Shown piece by piece: positions 36,881 through 59,402 of a DNA stretch of 64,000 nucleotides. A program made the position numbers and the translations under genes. Position 1 is the first letter of the stretch; each line of letters starts with the position of its first letter. The notes beneath the pieces are model-generated. The model searched no databases. It saw nothing but the letters and a program-made list of their open reading frames with translations, and was not told the DNA's origin. Source of the DNA: Zeus faber (lineage: Eukaryota > Chordata > Actinopteri > Zeiformes > Zeidae); the NCBI GenBank assembly GCA_960531495.1, contig OY482851.1:24141533-24205532 (forward strand), in the 5' to 3' direction.

Positions 36881-37225
36881 GAACAGCCATACAATAATCA
36901 ATGTTTCTAACTCAGCAAATGTATGGTCTGTGTGTGACTAAAGGATTATTTTGAGACAAAATCAAACAGAATGTGACCAACGAATCAGCAGAGCGCCAGC
37001 AAAAACAACCAATGGGATAATATTGATCTTTACCCCCTCAAACCCCACGCAGAGGGAAAAAATAAATAAAAAATACAAATGCAGTGTGTCACTCATCAAC
37101 TTTGCACCGGTGTACCCAAACAGTTTTCTCCCGTTTGACCGAACAGAAGGATCACCACGCCGGACATACTTGGACTCCATAAATCGGAACTAGAAGCAGC
37201 AGGCCAGGCGGACCTGAGGGGAGAC

Positions 37226-48171
<10,946 letters not shown>

Positions 48172-48516
48172 GGAAAATATTTTTATACAGAAAAGAAAAG
48201 GGAACTAGCTGAGTCATTTTGAATACAGGTTTTTAAGTCTCTCAAGTTGAAACATAGGTAATGTTTTTGTTACATGGAAATGTTGAAATGAATGTTATCT
48301 TTTCAGCTGTGGAGAAAGGGAGATTGTATTGATGAGGGTTTGCTTTCACACTTGTTAATCGTGACTATGTACACCTTATCTTACACCTGAAATGCAAGTT
48401 AAACAAACTATAATTCTAATCCACAATTATAACGTAACCTGCACAAACATACATGAGAAAACATAGAAAATATATACTTTTGTGGACAAGCTACTTTGAT
48501 CCAAAGATAAAACGCA

Positions 48517-48522
48517 ATTAAA
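48517..48522 (+). terminator. adamts13: Candidate adamts13 poly(A) signal ATTAAA
   Basis: This is a variant hexamer about 346 bp after the adamts13 stop. No AATAAA was seen on the plus strand between the stop and this point. Confidence 0.4.
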
Positions 48523-48569
48523 TAGGTAAAATCTGTGATTCAACTTGTTTCTCATCATTAAGGCAGTGC

Positions 48570-48575
48570 TTTAAT
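48570..48575 (-). terminator. crat: Candidate crat poly(A) signal ATTAAA
   Basis: Plus-strand TTTAAT reads ATTAAA on the crat strand, about 225 bp after the crat stop and beyond the CA repeat. Cleavage would fall close to the predicted adamts13 end. Confidence 0.4.
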
Positions 48576-48672
48576 AACTGTTTCCCTGGGTTCATCCCGC
48601 TCAGTGCAATGTGCTGTTCCTCTTGTTCGGCTCCTCTGTGCCGCTACATGTGGCGCCGGTTTAATTCCATTT

Positions 48673-48782
<110 letters not shown>

Positions 48783-48799
48783 GGACCTCCTGTGCTGTA

Positions 48800-51700
48800 T
48801 CACTGCGTGGCTTTGGCCGTGTCTTCACACAGCGCCTGCATGTCCAGGAGCGCGTCCTCCACGGCCTTGGCGAACTTGGCAGCGTGGGTCTCCTCGCAGC
48901 TGTTGAACGCTGTGATGGCCAAGTTCATGTGCTCGTCCATGGGGTTGTAGCACACTCCGTAGCCGTCCGGCACCATTGGGCCGAAGCACATCACGCAGTC
49001 CGTCTTGGAACCGACCTGGCCACACAAAAAAGCGAAGCAAATGTCACCTTCTCTGCGGTAGGAGATGTACAGTATATGGGTGTCAGAAATGTAACTACCT
49101 GACTGGTGGAGAGATTATAATGCTGAGCCACAGCGTAAGAGGTATCCATGAATATTTGAGGCATGGAAGTCAGGTCCTCAATGGCCTGAAGCCTCAGCCC
49201 AAGGATATGCCTGTCTATGGCTTGTCCGTGAATTGCCTAAACAAAAAAACAAAAAAAAAAGAAACGGAGTGAATCAGACTGTTTCAGACTAAAGAGATAA
49301 CAATACGTTTATTTTTGGTATGTTGGTGGGCAGCCAGTCCTCACGTCATGTGTCATCTTCCTGTGCGTCTCAACAGCCTTCCTCAGCAGCGCCATCCTCT
49401 CTGTGTTCTGTTGGAAACAAAGACACAGAGCGTTCACTGTGTCCTCATGGAGGTTTAACATGCTGCAAACTTCACAGGCCTCGAATATTTTCTTTTCACC
49501 TGTTTGGCCGGATCCTCCATCGCCTGTACGAAGTTTAAGGAGTCCAAAGTAGTTGACCTGATGTTGTCCGTTCGGCCATATTTGAACATCCGCAAGGTCA
49601 CGCTCTCGTAGGTGGAGCAGCACATGTCATACATCCTACGATTCAAAAAGGAAACCGACGTAGAACAGCCTCTAGATGTTGTTGCGAAGAAAAACAACGT
49701 GTTGTCATGAAGAGGATCAGAACTCTCACCTGAAGTAAGCGAGCTGAAGAGCCATTTGCACAAACGCATCAGGGCTCAACTTGTGTGACTTTGGCAAATT
49801 TCTGCCAAAATGTGAAAACAAGAGCACGTTCACGTCCAGGTCGTGCACCATCCTGAAAAAAATTCAAACGCCATTAGTGAGAGACGGAACGCAGTCCATT
49901 TTTGATTGCAGAAATAAATGACTACCACTGCACACATACATGTTCATATTTTGTTTGGCCTTCTCGATGTCCCGCTTCACCTCGGGGGTGATGTTGAACC
50001 GCAGCTTCTGGGGCGTGGCCAGAGGAACCATGGGAGAGCGGACGATTTCCGTCCTCCTCCTGTTGTGAGAAGAGGAATCAAAATTCAACTAATGCTTGGA
50101 ACAATGTCATTGTTATAGTTGTTTTCATGACACATAAAAGGGAACTTACATGCATTCAACGACATAATCGATGAGAAAAACTATGGGCGGGCCCTCGGCC
50201 GGTGCGTGTTCATACACCAGTCCACACGTGCCATCTTCACCCACGATGAACTGGGGATGAATGGCGTCACGGTGTTTAGTTCTTATCATAAAATAGTTCC
50301 GGTCAAGCATTTTCAAAAAAGAAAAATTAAATAAAAAGGCCTGAGCTGACCTGCAGCGTCTTGTCGAACCAGCGGTTGCCACTGTTCCAGCGTGCTCCTC
50401 CTCCGTGCAGCACCTGGGCCGCCACGCGGCTCTTGTACAGCTCGTCCGAGACCCGCGGCATGGGGGCGTCCAGACACACCGTGAAAATGCTCTTCTGGAT
50501 GGCGCGGACTGACTCCTTATTCGTCCTATCTGAGGAGGAAAACCTGCAGGGAATAAGTGGTCGATGCAAGGCTTATGCAGTCTACTTTTCAACTGTTTTT
50601 ACACCTGCTTTGGTCTCACCCTTGATGAGGTTGTTGTAGGCCTTGCCCCAGGTGTTGCGGTGCTGGGACGTCAGGATGCCGACCGGCTCCTTGTTGGTCT
50701 GCAGGGACGAGTTCCAGATCTTTTCCAGCTGCATGTAGATCTGGTCCACGGTCAGCGGGGAGCCGTCGCTGTTGCACACGTCCAAGATGAAGAACTGGAC
50801 GCGGAACAAGAGCCAAGTTGTGTTCATTGTCCAGAATACATATATTTTTTTGGTAGTCATTGCACACAAATAATGGAGACTAAAATGAATAATTAACTTG
50901 GAAAGTGTCACTGCAATACTGAAATAGGGGACGGCAGCACCATCTAGAGTCACCTGGAAGTTGTGCACCACGGTGATGTGGGTGGGAGACGACTTTCCAA
51001 TGGCGTGGTTGACCACGGTGTCTCTCTTTGGTCCAGGGACACGACAGGAGTTCAGGATTTGGTAATACTGATCCATGCACAGCGGTTTTCCACTCAGGTA
51101 TTCCACAGGTAGGGTATCACTGGGACACATGACTATTCATTACTCATTTGCACTTTTGTTTTGACAGAAAATATTTACTACAGGTACTAAAGTTGGTATA
51201 CTCACCTGTCAATCATTCTTTTAAATTCCAATACTCCAGTGATCAATTTAGCAGCAAACCTACCGAAAAGGCATCATATTGGTATGATGGTCAATGTTAT
51301 TTTAATCGATTTCGGTACATTCTATAGTAACATTTAAAGGCTTTAGCAGATCTGTGGAAAATTCTGAATTCAACATTCTGCGGCGATTATTGTACAATCT
51401 TAAGGGTAGACAGGGTTAATTCAGGCATTACAAAATTTAATTCAAGGACTTTCAAGTACTTTTTAACCACTATTTTTTCTTCACGCAAAACATATAATCA
51501 ATTTTTAATGTGATCTTTGTTCATTCAAATATAATACAACCTTAGTCTAATTGTCTATTATTTATATTAGTATATCTATCTATGTCCAATAATGCTAAAT
51601 TAAATGTAAATTTTCCTGTCGTCATCTATGTTGTAAAAGGGATTCTGAAAATGTTTTATTACTTTAGGATGATTTGAATAACAAAACCAGGGGGAATATC

Positions 51701-54245
51701 ACAAATTTTCCAATGGTCACGTTTTTTTTTGTTTTTTTCAACGATCTTTCAAGCACTTCAGGACAAAGGGGGCTTTTTTCAAGGAATTACAGCACTTCAA
51801 TTTCTGAGGACAAAATTCAAGTGCTTCAAGCACCTCCAGGACTTGGTAAGAACCCTGTGAAGAGTCATCATGCAAGAATTGTGTTTGTTCACGGGACTGC
51901 ATGGTTCACTGCATATCCCACAGGTCACTGTAGTCTAAAAAAGCTGAGCCGCACATACCAGCTGCAAAAGTGCCTAAAATAGCCAGCTAGAGGAGGAAAG
52001 TCTGTGCAAAGGTTGACGTGAAACTCTATCTAATTGACACGTTAAGTGCCAATAGAGCATGGGATAAAGTTGTTGGATCATCCTTCTACTCAAGTTTGAC
52101 TCGAACTAGAACGACCCGAAACGTATGAAGGCTCTCGCTAAACAAGTAAAGCTAAACACCTACTTTGGTAACGGGCAGATATATCTTTAAGAGCCTGAAA
52201 CATCCCAGTGACAATGTCTTGAAACTTCAAAGTGCACGCTGGTGGCTCACCTCATCTGTCCCTGTCGATCCTGGAAGTGCATGCGGGGCAGGACCACCCC
52301 GGGACTGGTGTAGACCGCCACCGGCATGCGGCAATCCAGATAAGCTGACTGCCTCCACCACTCTGAGAGCTACATACGCAGAACACAACGTTTGCTTCAA
52401 TCCCCTTGTGTGTCCCTTGAATTAAGGTGTTTGGTTGATAACTCTGGTTTCGGGCATACTTGAATGTGTACATTCTCTTTGCAAAAAGACATGTTGCATT
52501 ATGTTTCCATAACAGCTCTCATGTTGGGTTTGAAATGGCTTGCTGTTGTCTACCTGCTTATACTGTTCGTTTGGGCTCGACGATATGGAAGTATTTATAA
52601 TTGCAATAACCACAAAAAATAATAACCAGGAATAACCAGAAAAAAAACATGTTAAATAATTTAAATTAGATTTGTGGCATGAATCTATATTACAAATTAA
52701 GTATACTATCAGACCGAAAACTATTTTCTCAAATAAAATGCCCTAAAATATTTCAAGCCACATAATTGTCGCGAATTTTAGGGAAATCGTTTTCATTTGA
52801 ATCGTTATCTTGTTTGTGATTATGTTACGATACAGCAATCGATGACGATAATAATAACAATAATATTGATTGATTGAGCCGCCATGGTTTTAACTGTTCG
52901 TCTGTTTGTTTTTGATAATATTTCGGTTTCAGTCACAGTTGTACCCAGTTGTCGGTTTTGCGGGCCCGGCGCTCCAGGCTTTTCTGCAGTCTCTCTCCCA
53001 CGCCGCCGCTAAGGAACTCCTGCACCAGCTGACGCGTGTGCTCCAGCTCGTCCTGGCTGACGATGGGCTCCAGCATGGCCAGGTAACGCTGGCATGTCTG
53101 CTTCAGGGGCGGCACCGGCAGCTTGGGCAAGGCCTCCTGGTGCAGGCACCTCTCCGGGACCAGAACCAGCGGCTTGACCAGGCTGCACGGCTTCACCATG
53201 GCTGGTCGCAGCTACAAAACAGCTTATTCACGTTTTCAGAAATTCTTCCCTTCAGCTCACGATTCAAGACAGCGCGGTATAGTACGGGAAAAAAAATATG
53301 CATATATATTATTGAATTACATTCATTAAAATGTAATCAAATTAATTGTAATATAAGAAATTACAATGCATTGATATTAATTGCACAAGATAAAATAAAT
53401 GTATTCAAAGATCGCACCAACACTTTTCCCAAATGTCATTATTATAAATAATAAAATAAAATGACGATGTTATTTCATTTTTACAGCGTTATTCGCATAT
53501 ATCGAAAATTCCTCCCTTGAGCCCTATACTGCTTAAAATTGTTATAACCATATATATATATATTAGCATAATAATGATTTCATTGAGATAAATTCGATAC
53601 TTCTTTAAACGTCATCATTAATAAAGGACAAAAGGTGAATTGTTTCCAAGCGTTACTTTCACCCCCAGAAGATAAACATGACGGATCGACGCACTGGGGG
53701 GCATATCCAAAGCGTCAACAAGTCGTTTGAGATCGACGCTGACTAGATCAACCCAAACGCTCTCCGTCCTCAAAACACATCATTATTTCGTAGCGATCAC
53801 GTTGGCGTTGTTTTATTTGGGTTAGGGGATTACTCTAAGACAGCCTTGGCATGCGAAACAAAACAACAAAACCACTGGACGAAATGAGAGACATGACAGC
53901 GTTTGGATGTTCGTGTCGCCGCGTAGCCGTACCGCTGCCGTCTCCTGGGTCGGTGAACCATGCTAAGCTGCTACCACGCTAAGCTATAATGCTAAGCTAA
54001 CCGTGACAACGGATGCGTCGAGCCGTAGTCACTCTTAGCTTAGCATGTTAGCCTAGCGTGTTAGCGTAGCTAAGCTTAGCATGTCGGCTCGGCGCGGCGC
54101 GGCGTTGCCCCACCCACCGCCCTCCCTCCATAACGCACACGCCGCTACCTGTCGACACACGTTAACCTGAGGAGCGCGGCCGGCGCGTCGTGTTGGCGTG
54201 GGGCACACGCTCACTCACCGCGGCTCGGACGAACGTCGAGAGCAT
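48800..54245 (-). CDS. crat: Carnitine O-acetyltransferase, complete
   Basis: CRAT moves acetyl and other short acyl groups between CoA and carnitine, buffering mitochondrial acetyl-CoA. Fourteen coding exons: 54245-54219, 53211-52945, 52369-52251, 51259-51206, 51119-50954, 50794-50620, 50529-50351, 50250-50150, 50059-49940, 49852-49730, 49635-49500, 49407-49345, 49236-49099, 49015-48800. They sum to 1884 bp, 627 residues (human 626). Seen: a basic, acid-free N-terminus [17 protein letters not shown] suiting mitochondrial import; LPVPPL and ARKTDNW near the start; catalytic histidine in [13 protein letters not shown]; acyltransferase block [18 protein letters not shown]-terminal [12 protein letters not shown]. 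All phases agree. Unlike human CRAT, which ends in a peroxisomal AKL tripeptide, this frame ends KATQ. Confidence 0.97.
51260..52250 (-). other. crat intron 3
   Basis: The intron is AT-rich, with a MITE at 51411-51857 making up nearly half of it. No additional exon was seen. Confidence 0.6.
51411..51857. mobile_element. MITE with CAGGGTT...AACCCTG ends
   Basis: Inverted CAGGGTT termini are followed on both sides by CAAGGACTT, CAAGTGCTT and CAAGCAC words, typical of a common fish MITE with hAT-like ends. The flanking 8-mers do not match, so the copy is old. Non-coding. It lies in crat intron 3. Confidence 0.5.
53212..54218 (-). other. crat intron 1
   Basis: The part next to exon 2 (53212-53660) is very AT-rich, while the part next to exon 1 (from about 53680) is CpG-rich and belongs to the promoter island. 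It holds the GCTAAGC motif cluster. Confidence 0.6.
53962..54080. repeat. Cluster of GCTAAGC / GTTAGC modules
   Basis: GCTAAGCT occurs near 53962, 53978 and 53991. The inverse form AGCTTAGCATG and GTTAGC variants occur near 54035-54080, including GCTAAGCTTAGC at 54068-54079. The two halves are inverted relative to each other. The cluster lies in the 5' part of crat intron 1, inside its CpG island. Confidence 0.6.
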
Positions 54246-54425
54246 GTCGAGAGGCGGACGCGCGTCAAGGACCCGGGTCTCCCGTGCGTGCCCCGCAGCC
54301 CCGCACTGTCATGTCTCAAGGGCAAACCCGAAAAACAACGCGGGCGTGAGGTCCTCGCCTCCCGTCTCCGCCCCCCACGGGTTCGGTGGGACGCGTGAAA
54401 CGTGAAACGCCATCAGGTGGCCGTA
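54060..54425 (-). promoter_or_regulatory. crat: crat CpG-island promoter region
   Basis: This stretch is dense in CG dinucleotides around coding exon 1 (54219-54245), with no TATA box. The start codon lies in TCGACATGC. Transcription start is presumably between about 54260 and 54400. Confidence 0.55.
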
Positions 54426-54834
54426 CCCGCCTCAGACGGCACACACACGTCGTTCATTTGTATTGACCTTGTTGTGACACAAGTCAAAAAAAAAAAAAAA
54501 GGTCGAATTCCCAAAGTTATTAAGTTTACATTAATTCAAAGCATATATTTATATCATTTTGAAATAATGTAATAATAATAACTCTTATTATCATTATGAA
54601 ACATTTCCAGAAGGCTGTGTCGCTCCGAGTTCGATCGCTCATGCTTTCCCCGCACACTAGGGGGGGGGGGGTCGCGGACTTTTCCCGGCTCCGGGGAAAG
54701 TTTCCTCCGAAACTTTCCCCGACAGCGGACGCGACGGCGAGAGACGCTTTATTATCACGCGCGGGGGGAACGTCTGCAGCGGACACGGTGTAAATCACAG
54801 CCCAATACGTCGCAGGTCTTAAACAAAATTAGTT

Positions 54835-54840
54835 TTTATT
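54835..54840 (-). terminator. ier5l: Candidate ier5l poly(A) signal AATAAA
   Basis: Plus-strand TTTATT reads AATAAA on the gene strand, about 450 bp beyond the ier5l stop. It is the first canonical hexamer I find there, which would give a short 3'UTR typical of an immediate-early gene. Confidence 0.55.
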
Positions 54841-55291
54841 GATTACAGAAAAGCAGGCCCTGTTATAAATAATACATTGACAGCACAACACGAGTGGGTG
54901 GGTCTGGTGCGTGGGGCCGCACTGCCCATTGTTTGCCACGTGGGGGAGCTCGTCCAACATCTTCCCAGAGAAACTGTGTGGAAATCAACTGATATTTTTT
55001 TAGGACATAAATATCAAAACACAAGACTCCCAGTGCCCAAGCAAAAAAATAAAAAAAAAATTAAAAAAAAATACAAAGTAAGGGTTAAAATAAATGGTAC
55101 ATATTGTTTTTTTTTTTTTATACTTAATGGGCATTGAGATATTAATGTGCAAAAAGTACTCCCCGCGTGGGTACAACCACACACTGTCCACTGGCTTTAC
55201 TGACAGCGCAGAGGGAACCGTCGTGTTGTGTTTAATTGGAAATGAGCAAAATGAAATGAAACGAACGCAACAAAAAGGAAAGTCCCGAACA

Positions 55292-56152
55292 TCAAAAGGC
55301 TTCGATCGCTCTGGTCCAGCCGCTGCCGGACAGCAGCGTCTGCTTCAGACACATTGTTTGAGCGGCGAATATTTGCTCCAGGTCCGAGTGCTGCCAGCTC
55401 ATGAACTCGGATAGTCCCCCGGAACCCAGCACCGAGATGAGGTTAGAAATGTTCGCTGTGTCCAACTGTTCCGAGTCTGAATGAAAGTCCTCCTCGGTCC
55501 GGATCCTCTTACACGGCACCGGGTCCGACAGGTAAAACTCCGGGTCCACAAGGTGATAACTCGAGTCCATCCTCCGCTTCTTGCCGAAGCCCTGCGCGCC
55601 CTGCGGCTGCTTGGCCGGCGCGCAACAGTCCGAATGGAAGTATCCATTGGTGACGGTGGTCACCACATGGGTGTCCAGGTCCAGGACAGTCTTTTGGTTG
55701 GGATGCGTGTTCGGGGCGGACAACTCCCACGCCGACTTGTCCGCGCAACTCCAACAGGCGTCCGAGCCCATGAGGTTAGAGTCGCCCAGGGAGACCATCG
55801 CGCAGGCGGGCGCGTCTTGGTGCGCCACCTCCGCGGGCTGGTGCGCTCCGCAGTGCCAAGTGTCCGACTCAACCCCGCCAAAGTTGCAGTAGAAGTCGTC
55901 GGACAACTCCGTAAAGCTCCCGGACAACTCTAGGTAGTCTTGCTTCTCGCAGACCGTGGCTACATCCTCGTAGTGGTGCGTCCTCTGCGCCTGGGTAAAG
56001 TTCTTGTTCATGTAAAACTGCCGGGCGTTCCGCAGGACGTACGTTACCAGCAAGTTCTTGTGGAGCTTGATGCCCCCTCTCTGCGTCCTGGAGCTCTGGA
56101 TTTTCCTCAAAGAAATGGAGATCAGATTCTGTGCGTCAAATGCACACTCCAT
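55292..56152 (-). CDS. ier5l: Immediate early response 5-like protein
   Basis: IER5 and IER5L are small immediate-early nuclear proteins. IER5 is known to bind PP2A and HSF1; IER5L is less studied. A single exon of 286 codons, without introns as in the family, starts with the conserved IER block [18 protein letters not shown] through [19 protein letters not shown]. It has a basic patch KKRR near the middle (candidate nuclear signal) and ends with the conserved segment [13 protein letters not shown] to GWTRAIEAF. It is shorter than human IER5L (about 400), which has long low-complexity insertions. It lies head-to-tail upstream of crat, as both lie close together in human 9q34. The coding region is itself CpG-rich. 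Confidence 0.94.
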   Translation of the reverse strand: MECAFDAQNLISISLRKIQSSRTQRGGIKLHKNLLVTYVLRNARQFYMNKNFTQAQRTHHYEDVATVCEKQDYLELSGSFTELSDDFYCNFGGVESDTWHCGAHQPAEVAHQDAPACAMVSLGDSNLMGSDACWSCADKSAWELSAPNTHPNQKTVLDLDTHVVTTVTNGYFHSDCCAPAKQPQGAQGFGKKRRMDSSYHLVDPEFYLSDPVPCKRIRTEEDFHSDSEQLDTANISNLISVLGSGGLSEFMSWQHSDLEQIFAAQTMCLKQTLLSGSGWTRAIEAF

Positions 56153-56340
56153 CCTCGTACGGGCCGCCCTTCTTCCCCCTCACTCTCTGTAAAACGGCTA
56201 TTTTTTACACCGAGAAATGTGTGTGTTTAGTGGAGATTTCTGCTGGATTCGAGCAGACTGTGCGCATAGCGCTCCATGTCTTCCCAGTTAGGGCATGGAT
56301 TCGCAACTCTCATCTTTCCTCGCCACGCCCTCGGACTGAC

Positions 56341-56350
56341 ATTGTCCAAT
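56341..56350 (-). promoter_or_regulatory. ier5l: Candidate CCAAT (NF-Y) box of ier5l
   Basis: The sequence ATTGTCCAAT carries CCAAT on the plus strand (ATTGG on the gene strand) about 190 bp upstream of the ier5l start. A TATA-like word lies at 56371-56376 on the gene strand. Which of these fixes the start is unclear. Confidence 0.3.
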
Positions 56351-56657
56351 GGGAGGGAGGCGGTCCCTCTGTTATACGCAAACATCACTACAAGCCTCAT
56401 TCACCATGCACATAGGAGTGGGCATGCTGCATTTCAGTGTGTTCTCGGGTTCTGTATGCCTCAGTCTTGGTGCCTAAGAAATAGTCCACATTTTTGTTCA
56501 TGTGGAGTGAAATTGAAGGACTAGAATGGAACCAACACAACCCAACACAGCATATTATGCATTATTGCACAATCCAATTTGATATAACACCATAACAATA
56601 TCCCCTTTAATACTGTTTAGCATACTGAAAGGAACAGCGCTTTCCTTTTTCACATGT

Positions 56658-56659
<2 letters not shown>

Positions 56660-56693
<34 letters not shown>
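56660..56693. repeat. (CA)n microsatellite
   Basis: A CA run of about 34 bp upstream of ier5l. Confidence 0.95.
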
Positions 56694-56695
<2 letters not shown>

Positions 56696-58490
56696 GCTGG
56701 TGTATTGTATGCATATCACTATGCTGTCATTAGGACAATCACTGAGAAATGAAATGCTGCTCCGGATCTCAGATCTGCAAGGTTAGACCTCGCTGCTGAG
56801 AGATTATCCGTCATCCGTGCCACACATCTGTTTGTGTATCCACGTGGACAGATGGCTGACATCAGCCCGACACCTAAATGTGACTTTGATTTACATCCAA
56901 ATAGGTGAATCAGGGAGACCAATCATCACTTGCACCGCCTTGATAATAGTGTATAGTTGATTTTGGCGTCGCCGCCGGTTTGAAACCATGTCTGCCGGCA
57001 TGCATCTGTTGTCAGGAATTTAGATTGAACAGCATTCAGTTAGGCATGGCACAACACGCCAAGGTTCACTACGTCTCAGTGCAGGACAGATTGGAACAGC
57101 CGGTCTAATATATCATCATTAGACAGTATGCTACTGCATAGTATACTGCAAAATATAATATCATCAAGTATAAATATATGGCTTAATATATTATAACAAA
57201 GTCATATGAGAAAACAACTTTCCAAACAACTCCAATGAATCATTAAAGTACATGTAATACACAAAATCGAATTGACTAAAAATTAAAGACTTCAACATCA
57301 TGAGCTCATATTTTGGTGTGAAGACACATTCTTTCCTATCATTAGCCCTTATTGTTGGCAGGCTGCAACTTAATATTTAACTGCTTTCCAAGCTCTTCAA
57401 AGAATCATCACTTGACTGAAAAAAGATATAATTTTAAACTATTAAGTAAAACAATTTAGTACTTCCAGGTGTTATCGGCCTAGTTAACTGTATATCCTAT
57501 GAAATACAGTGGAGCTATGCCGACGTCAGCCCATGACAGAACTACTCAAGTAAAGTATGATTACTTTAAAGTGGAATTTAACATAGAATTCAGTGAAATC
57601 CCCCTCCCGAGCAATAACAAAAAATGCAGGCTCGCTAACAATGAATCATTTTGGAGACATTTGCACGAGTAAAACCAGCAAAATAACCTATCACGTCCAC
57701 GTCCAGAGAGGAGGTACAACAGCACACAAAAATGTTAAAAAACACATCGCTGTCTTCACTGTGTTGGCCTTGTTAATGCACCAAATCTTTTATATGTATT
57801 ATTAGATGTTAGACTCTTCACCAGCAGGTCGCTGTACCGTCGAGTTCTGAGTTGCTTGCCGCAGTTAGTATATAGCAAGGGAGAATAGAAAGAACAGGAA
57901 GAAAACAGTCAGCCGAAAAGCACATTTTCTCAGGTTCTCAGGGCGATTGGCAGCATTAAGCAATCCTACAGGAAGCCTTATGATTTCAATTCATTAGAAG
58001 AAATATCGCTAAATGTAGCTTTTAAGTGGTAATACCTTCGATTATTTGGTAAAAAAAAAAAAAAAAAGAATCAGACATTTGTTTAGCTAGCACTTTTAAA
58101 GAAAATGCCATTCAATGTGTTTGGGTCATGCATGCAGCGAAGGTAGTTGTGGTCAGAAAACTGTCGATACGGATGAACATTAACAAAAAATAACAGCACC
58201 CCCGGATGAAAACATATCCCCACCACCTCAAGTGACGAAGAAGGAAACGCAGACCCATCAATCAAAAGAAGGCACGCTTTCGAGGGAAGAAAGTAACCGT
58301 CTTGGAGCAAAGACGGGTGTAAACCTGGACGTTGAGATAAACACAGCTTTGAATGGCATTCTGGGAGTTGTAGTGCAATCCACCCAATACAGGCGGTCTG
58401 ACCACTTTCAATACTACATTTAAAAGCCCAATCTGTAATTGAACAACAGCACCCTCTAGCCTCCCCCATGCCCCCTAGGCCCCTAGGCCG

Positions 58491-58514
58491 GGGGCGGGGC
58501 GGGGCGGGGCGGGG
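58491..58514. promoter_or_regulatory. (GGGGC)4 GC-box / G-quadruplex tract
   Basis: Five consecutive GGGG runs are separated by single C residues. They form overlapping Sp1 GC boxes and a strong G-quadruplex pattern. A CCAAT word (58555-58559) and an ATAAAA word (58587-58592) follow on the plus strand. No gene is recognised downstream. Confidence 0.5.
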
Positions 58515-59267
58515 AGCAGGGGGTGCGGGAGGGGAGGAATCTGTGGGGGAGGAACCAATCTACCGAGAGCTCGCCAGAAGAGCTGGATAAAACGACACAA
58601 ATGCATATCATGGACAATTGTAGATAAATCCTTGCTGGTTTGTCTTTTTTAGCACACTTTTTACAATGAAATAATCCCACGGTGTGGCACTATTTTACAG
58701 AAGCTTTATGCATTCGCTTGAGGAAATAAAATTGCTCTGTTTTTCTGAATTAACAGGAGTTTGTTAATTCGGAAAAAAACAGCAGAAGCGCTACCCTGGA
58801 AACCAGACCAACCTACAGCTCCTGTTTCATTTGCTCCGTAGACTACGTCTGGCCCCCCTCCCATTTAAAGAGATTTCCACCCAGCCTTGCCAGGGTCGGG
58901 CCAATCACAACTCTTTATCTAGTATGGTGCAGGTTCGATACGTTGAAGGTGATGTGGAACACTCTGTTGAATCCGCTATGCGACGGTATTTAACAAACTG
59001 GACGTAATATTTTCTCTAAAAAGCTTTTGTCGATAAGGATAAAGATGTGCTTGCCGTACTTACGATCAGTATTTGGTAAAAGTTCAGTTTACCAACTCAC
59101 CCACTCAGCCCTGCGTCACTCGTCACTCGTTTCATTGCTCTGATTGGTGGATTGGTTGCTCTGAATGAGACATTTTGGCACGCCCCTTGGAAATCGAAAA
59201 TGAACTGAGAGATTCCAGACTAACACGCATTTGCGAATTAGTCGATTATAACTACAGAACCACCGAA

Positions 59268-59298
59268 CAGGATTGTGATGCTGCGAGAAGCTCTCATT
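59268..59298 (+). repeat. Inverted repeat pair, left copy
   Basis: AGGATTGTGATGCTGCGAGA and the following AGCTCTCATT match the reverse complement of 60953-60982 with about one mismatch in 30 bp. The copies are 1.65 kb apart. Confidence 0.75.
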
Positions 59299-59402
59299 GT
59301 TGCTTGACAGCTTGATTTCATGGAAGCAAACATGTCCTGTTTGGGTGAATCCAGTTTTATTTTGGTTTGGCTTTGAAACATTGGGAGATACTGTCTCTAA
59401 GG

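Larger units (their letters stand above)
30111..37225. other. ncs1-adamts13 divergent intergenic region
   Basis: It contains a LINE-like 3' tail (about 30440-30535, ending GTGACGAATAAACCTC), two dispersed repeat units, a CpG-rich block with CRE and X-box motifs (31.9-34.4 kb), an AAT microsatellite and a hAT relic carrying a nested LINE-like piece. No protein-coding exon is supported. Open frames, such as that on the minus strand at 32037-32291, start at non-ATG codons or cross homopolymers. Confidence 0.55.

Noticed and set aside
52560-52870. hAT-like start GGGCTCGACGATATGG and AT-rich sequence in crat intron 2
   Set aside because: Only one end is suggestive; I could not find a matching inverted end or a duplication.
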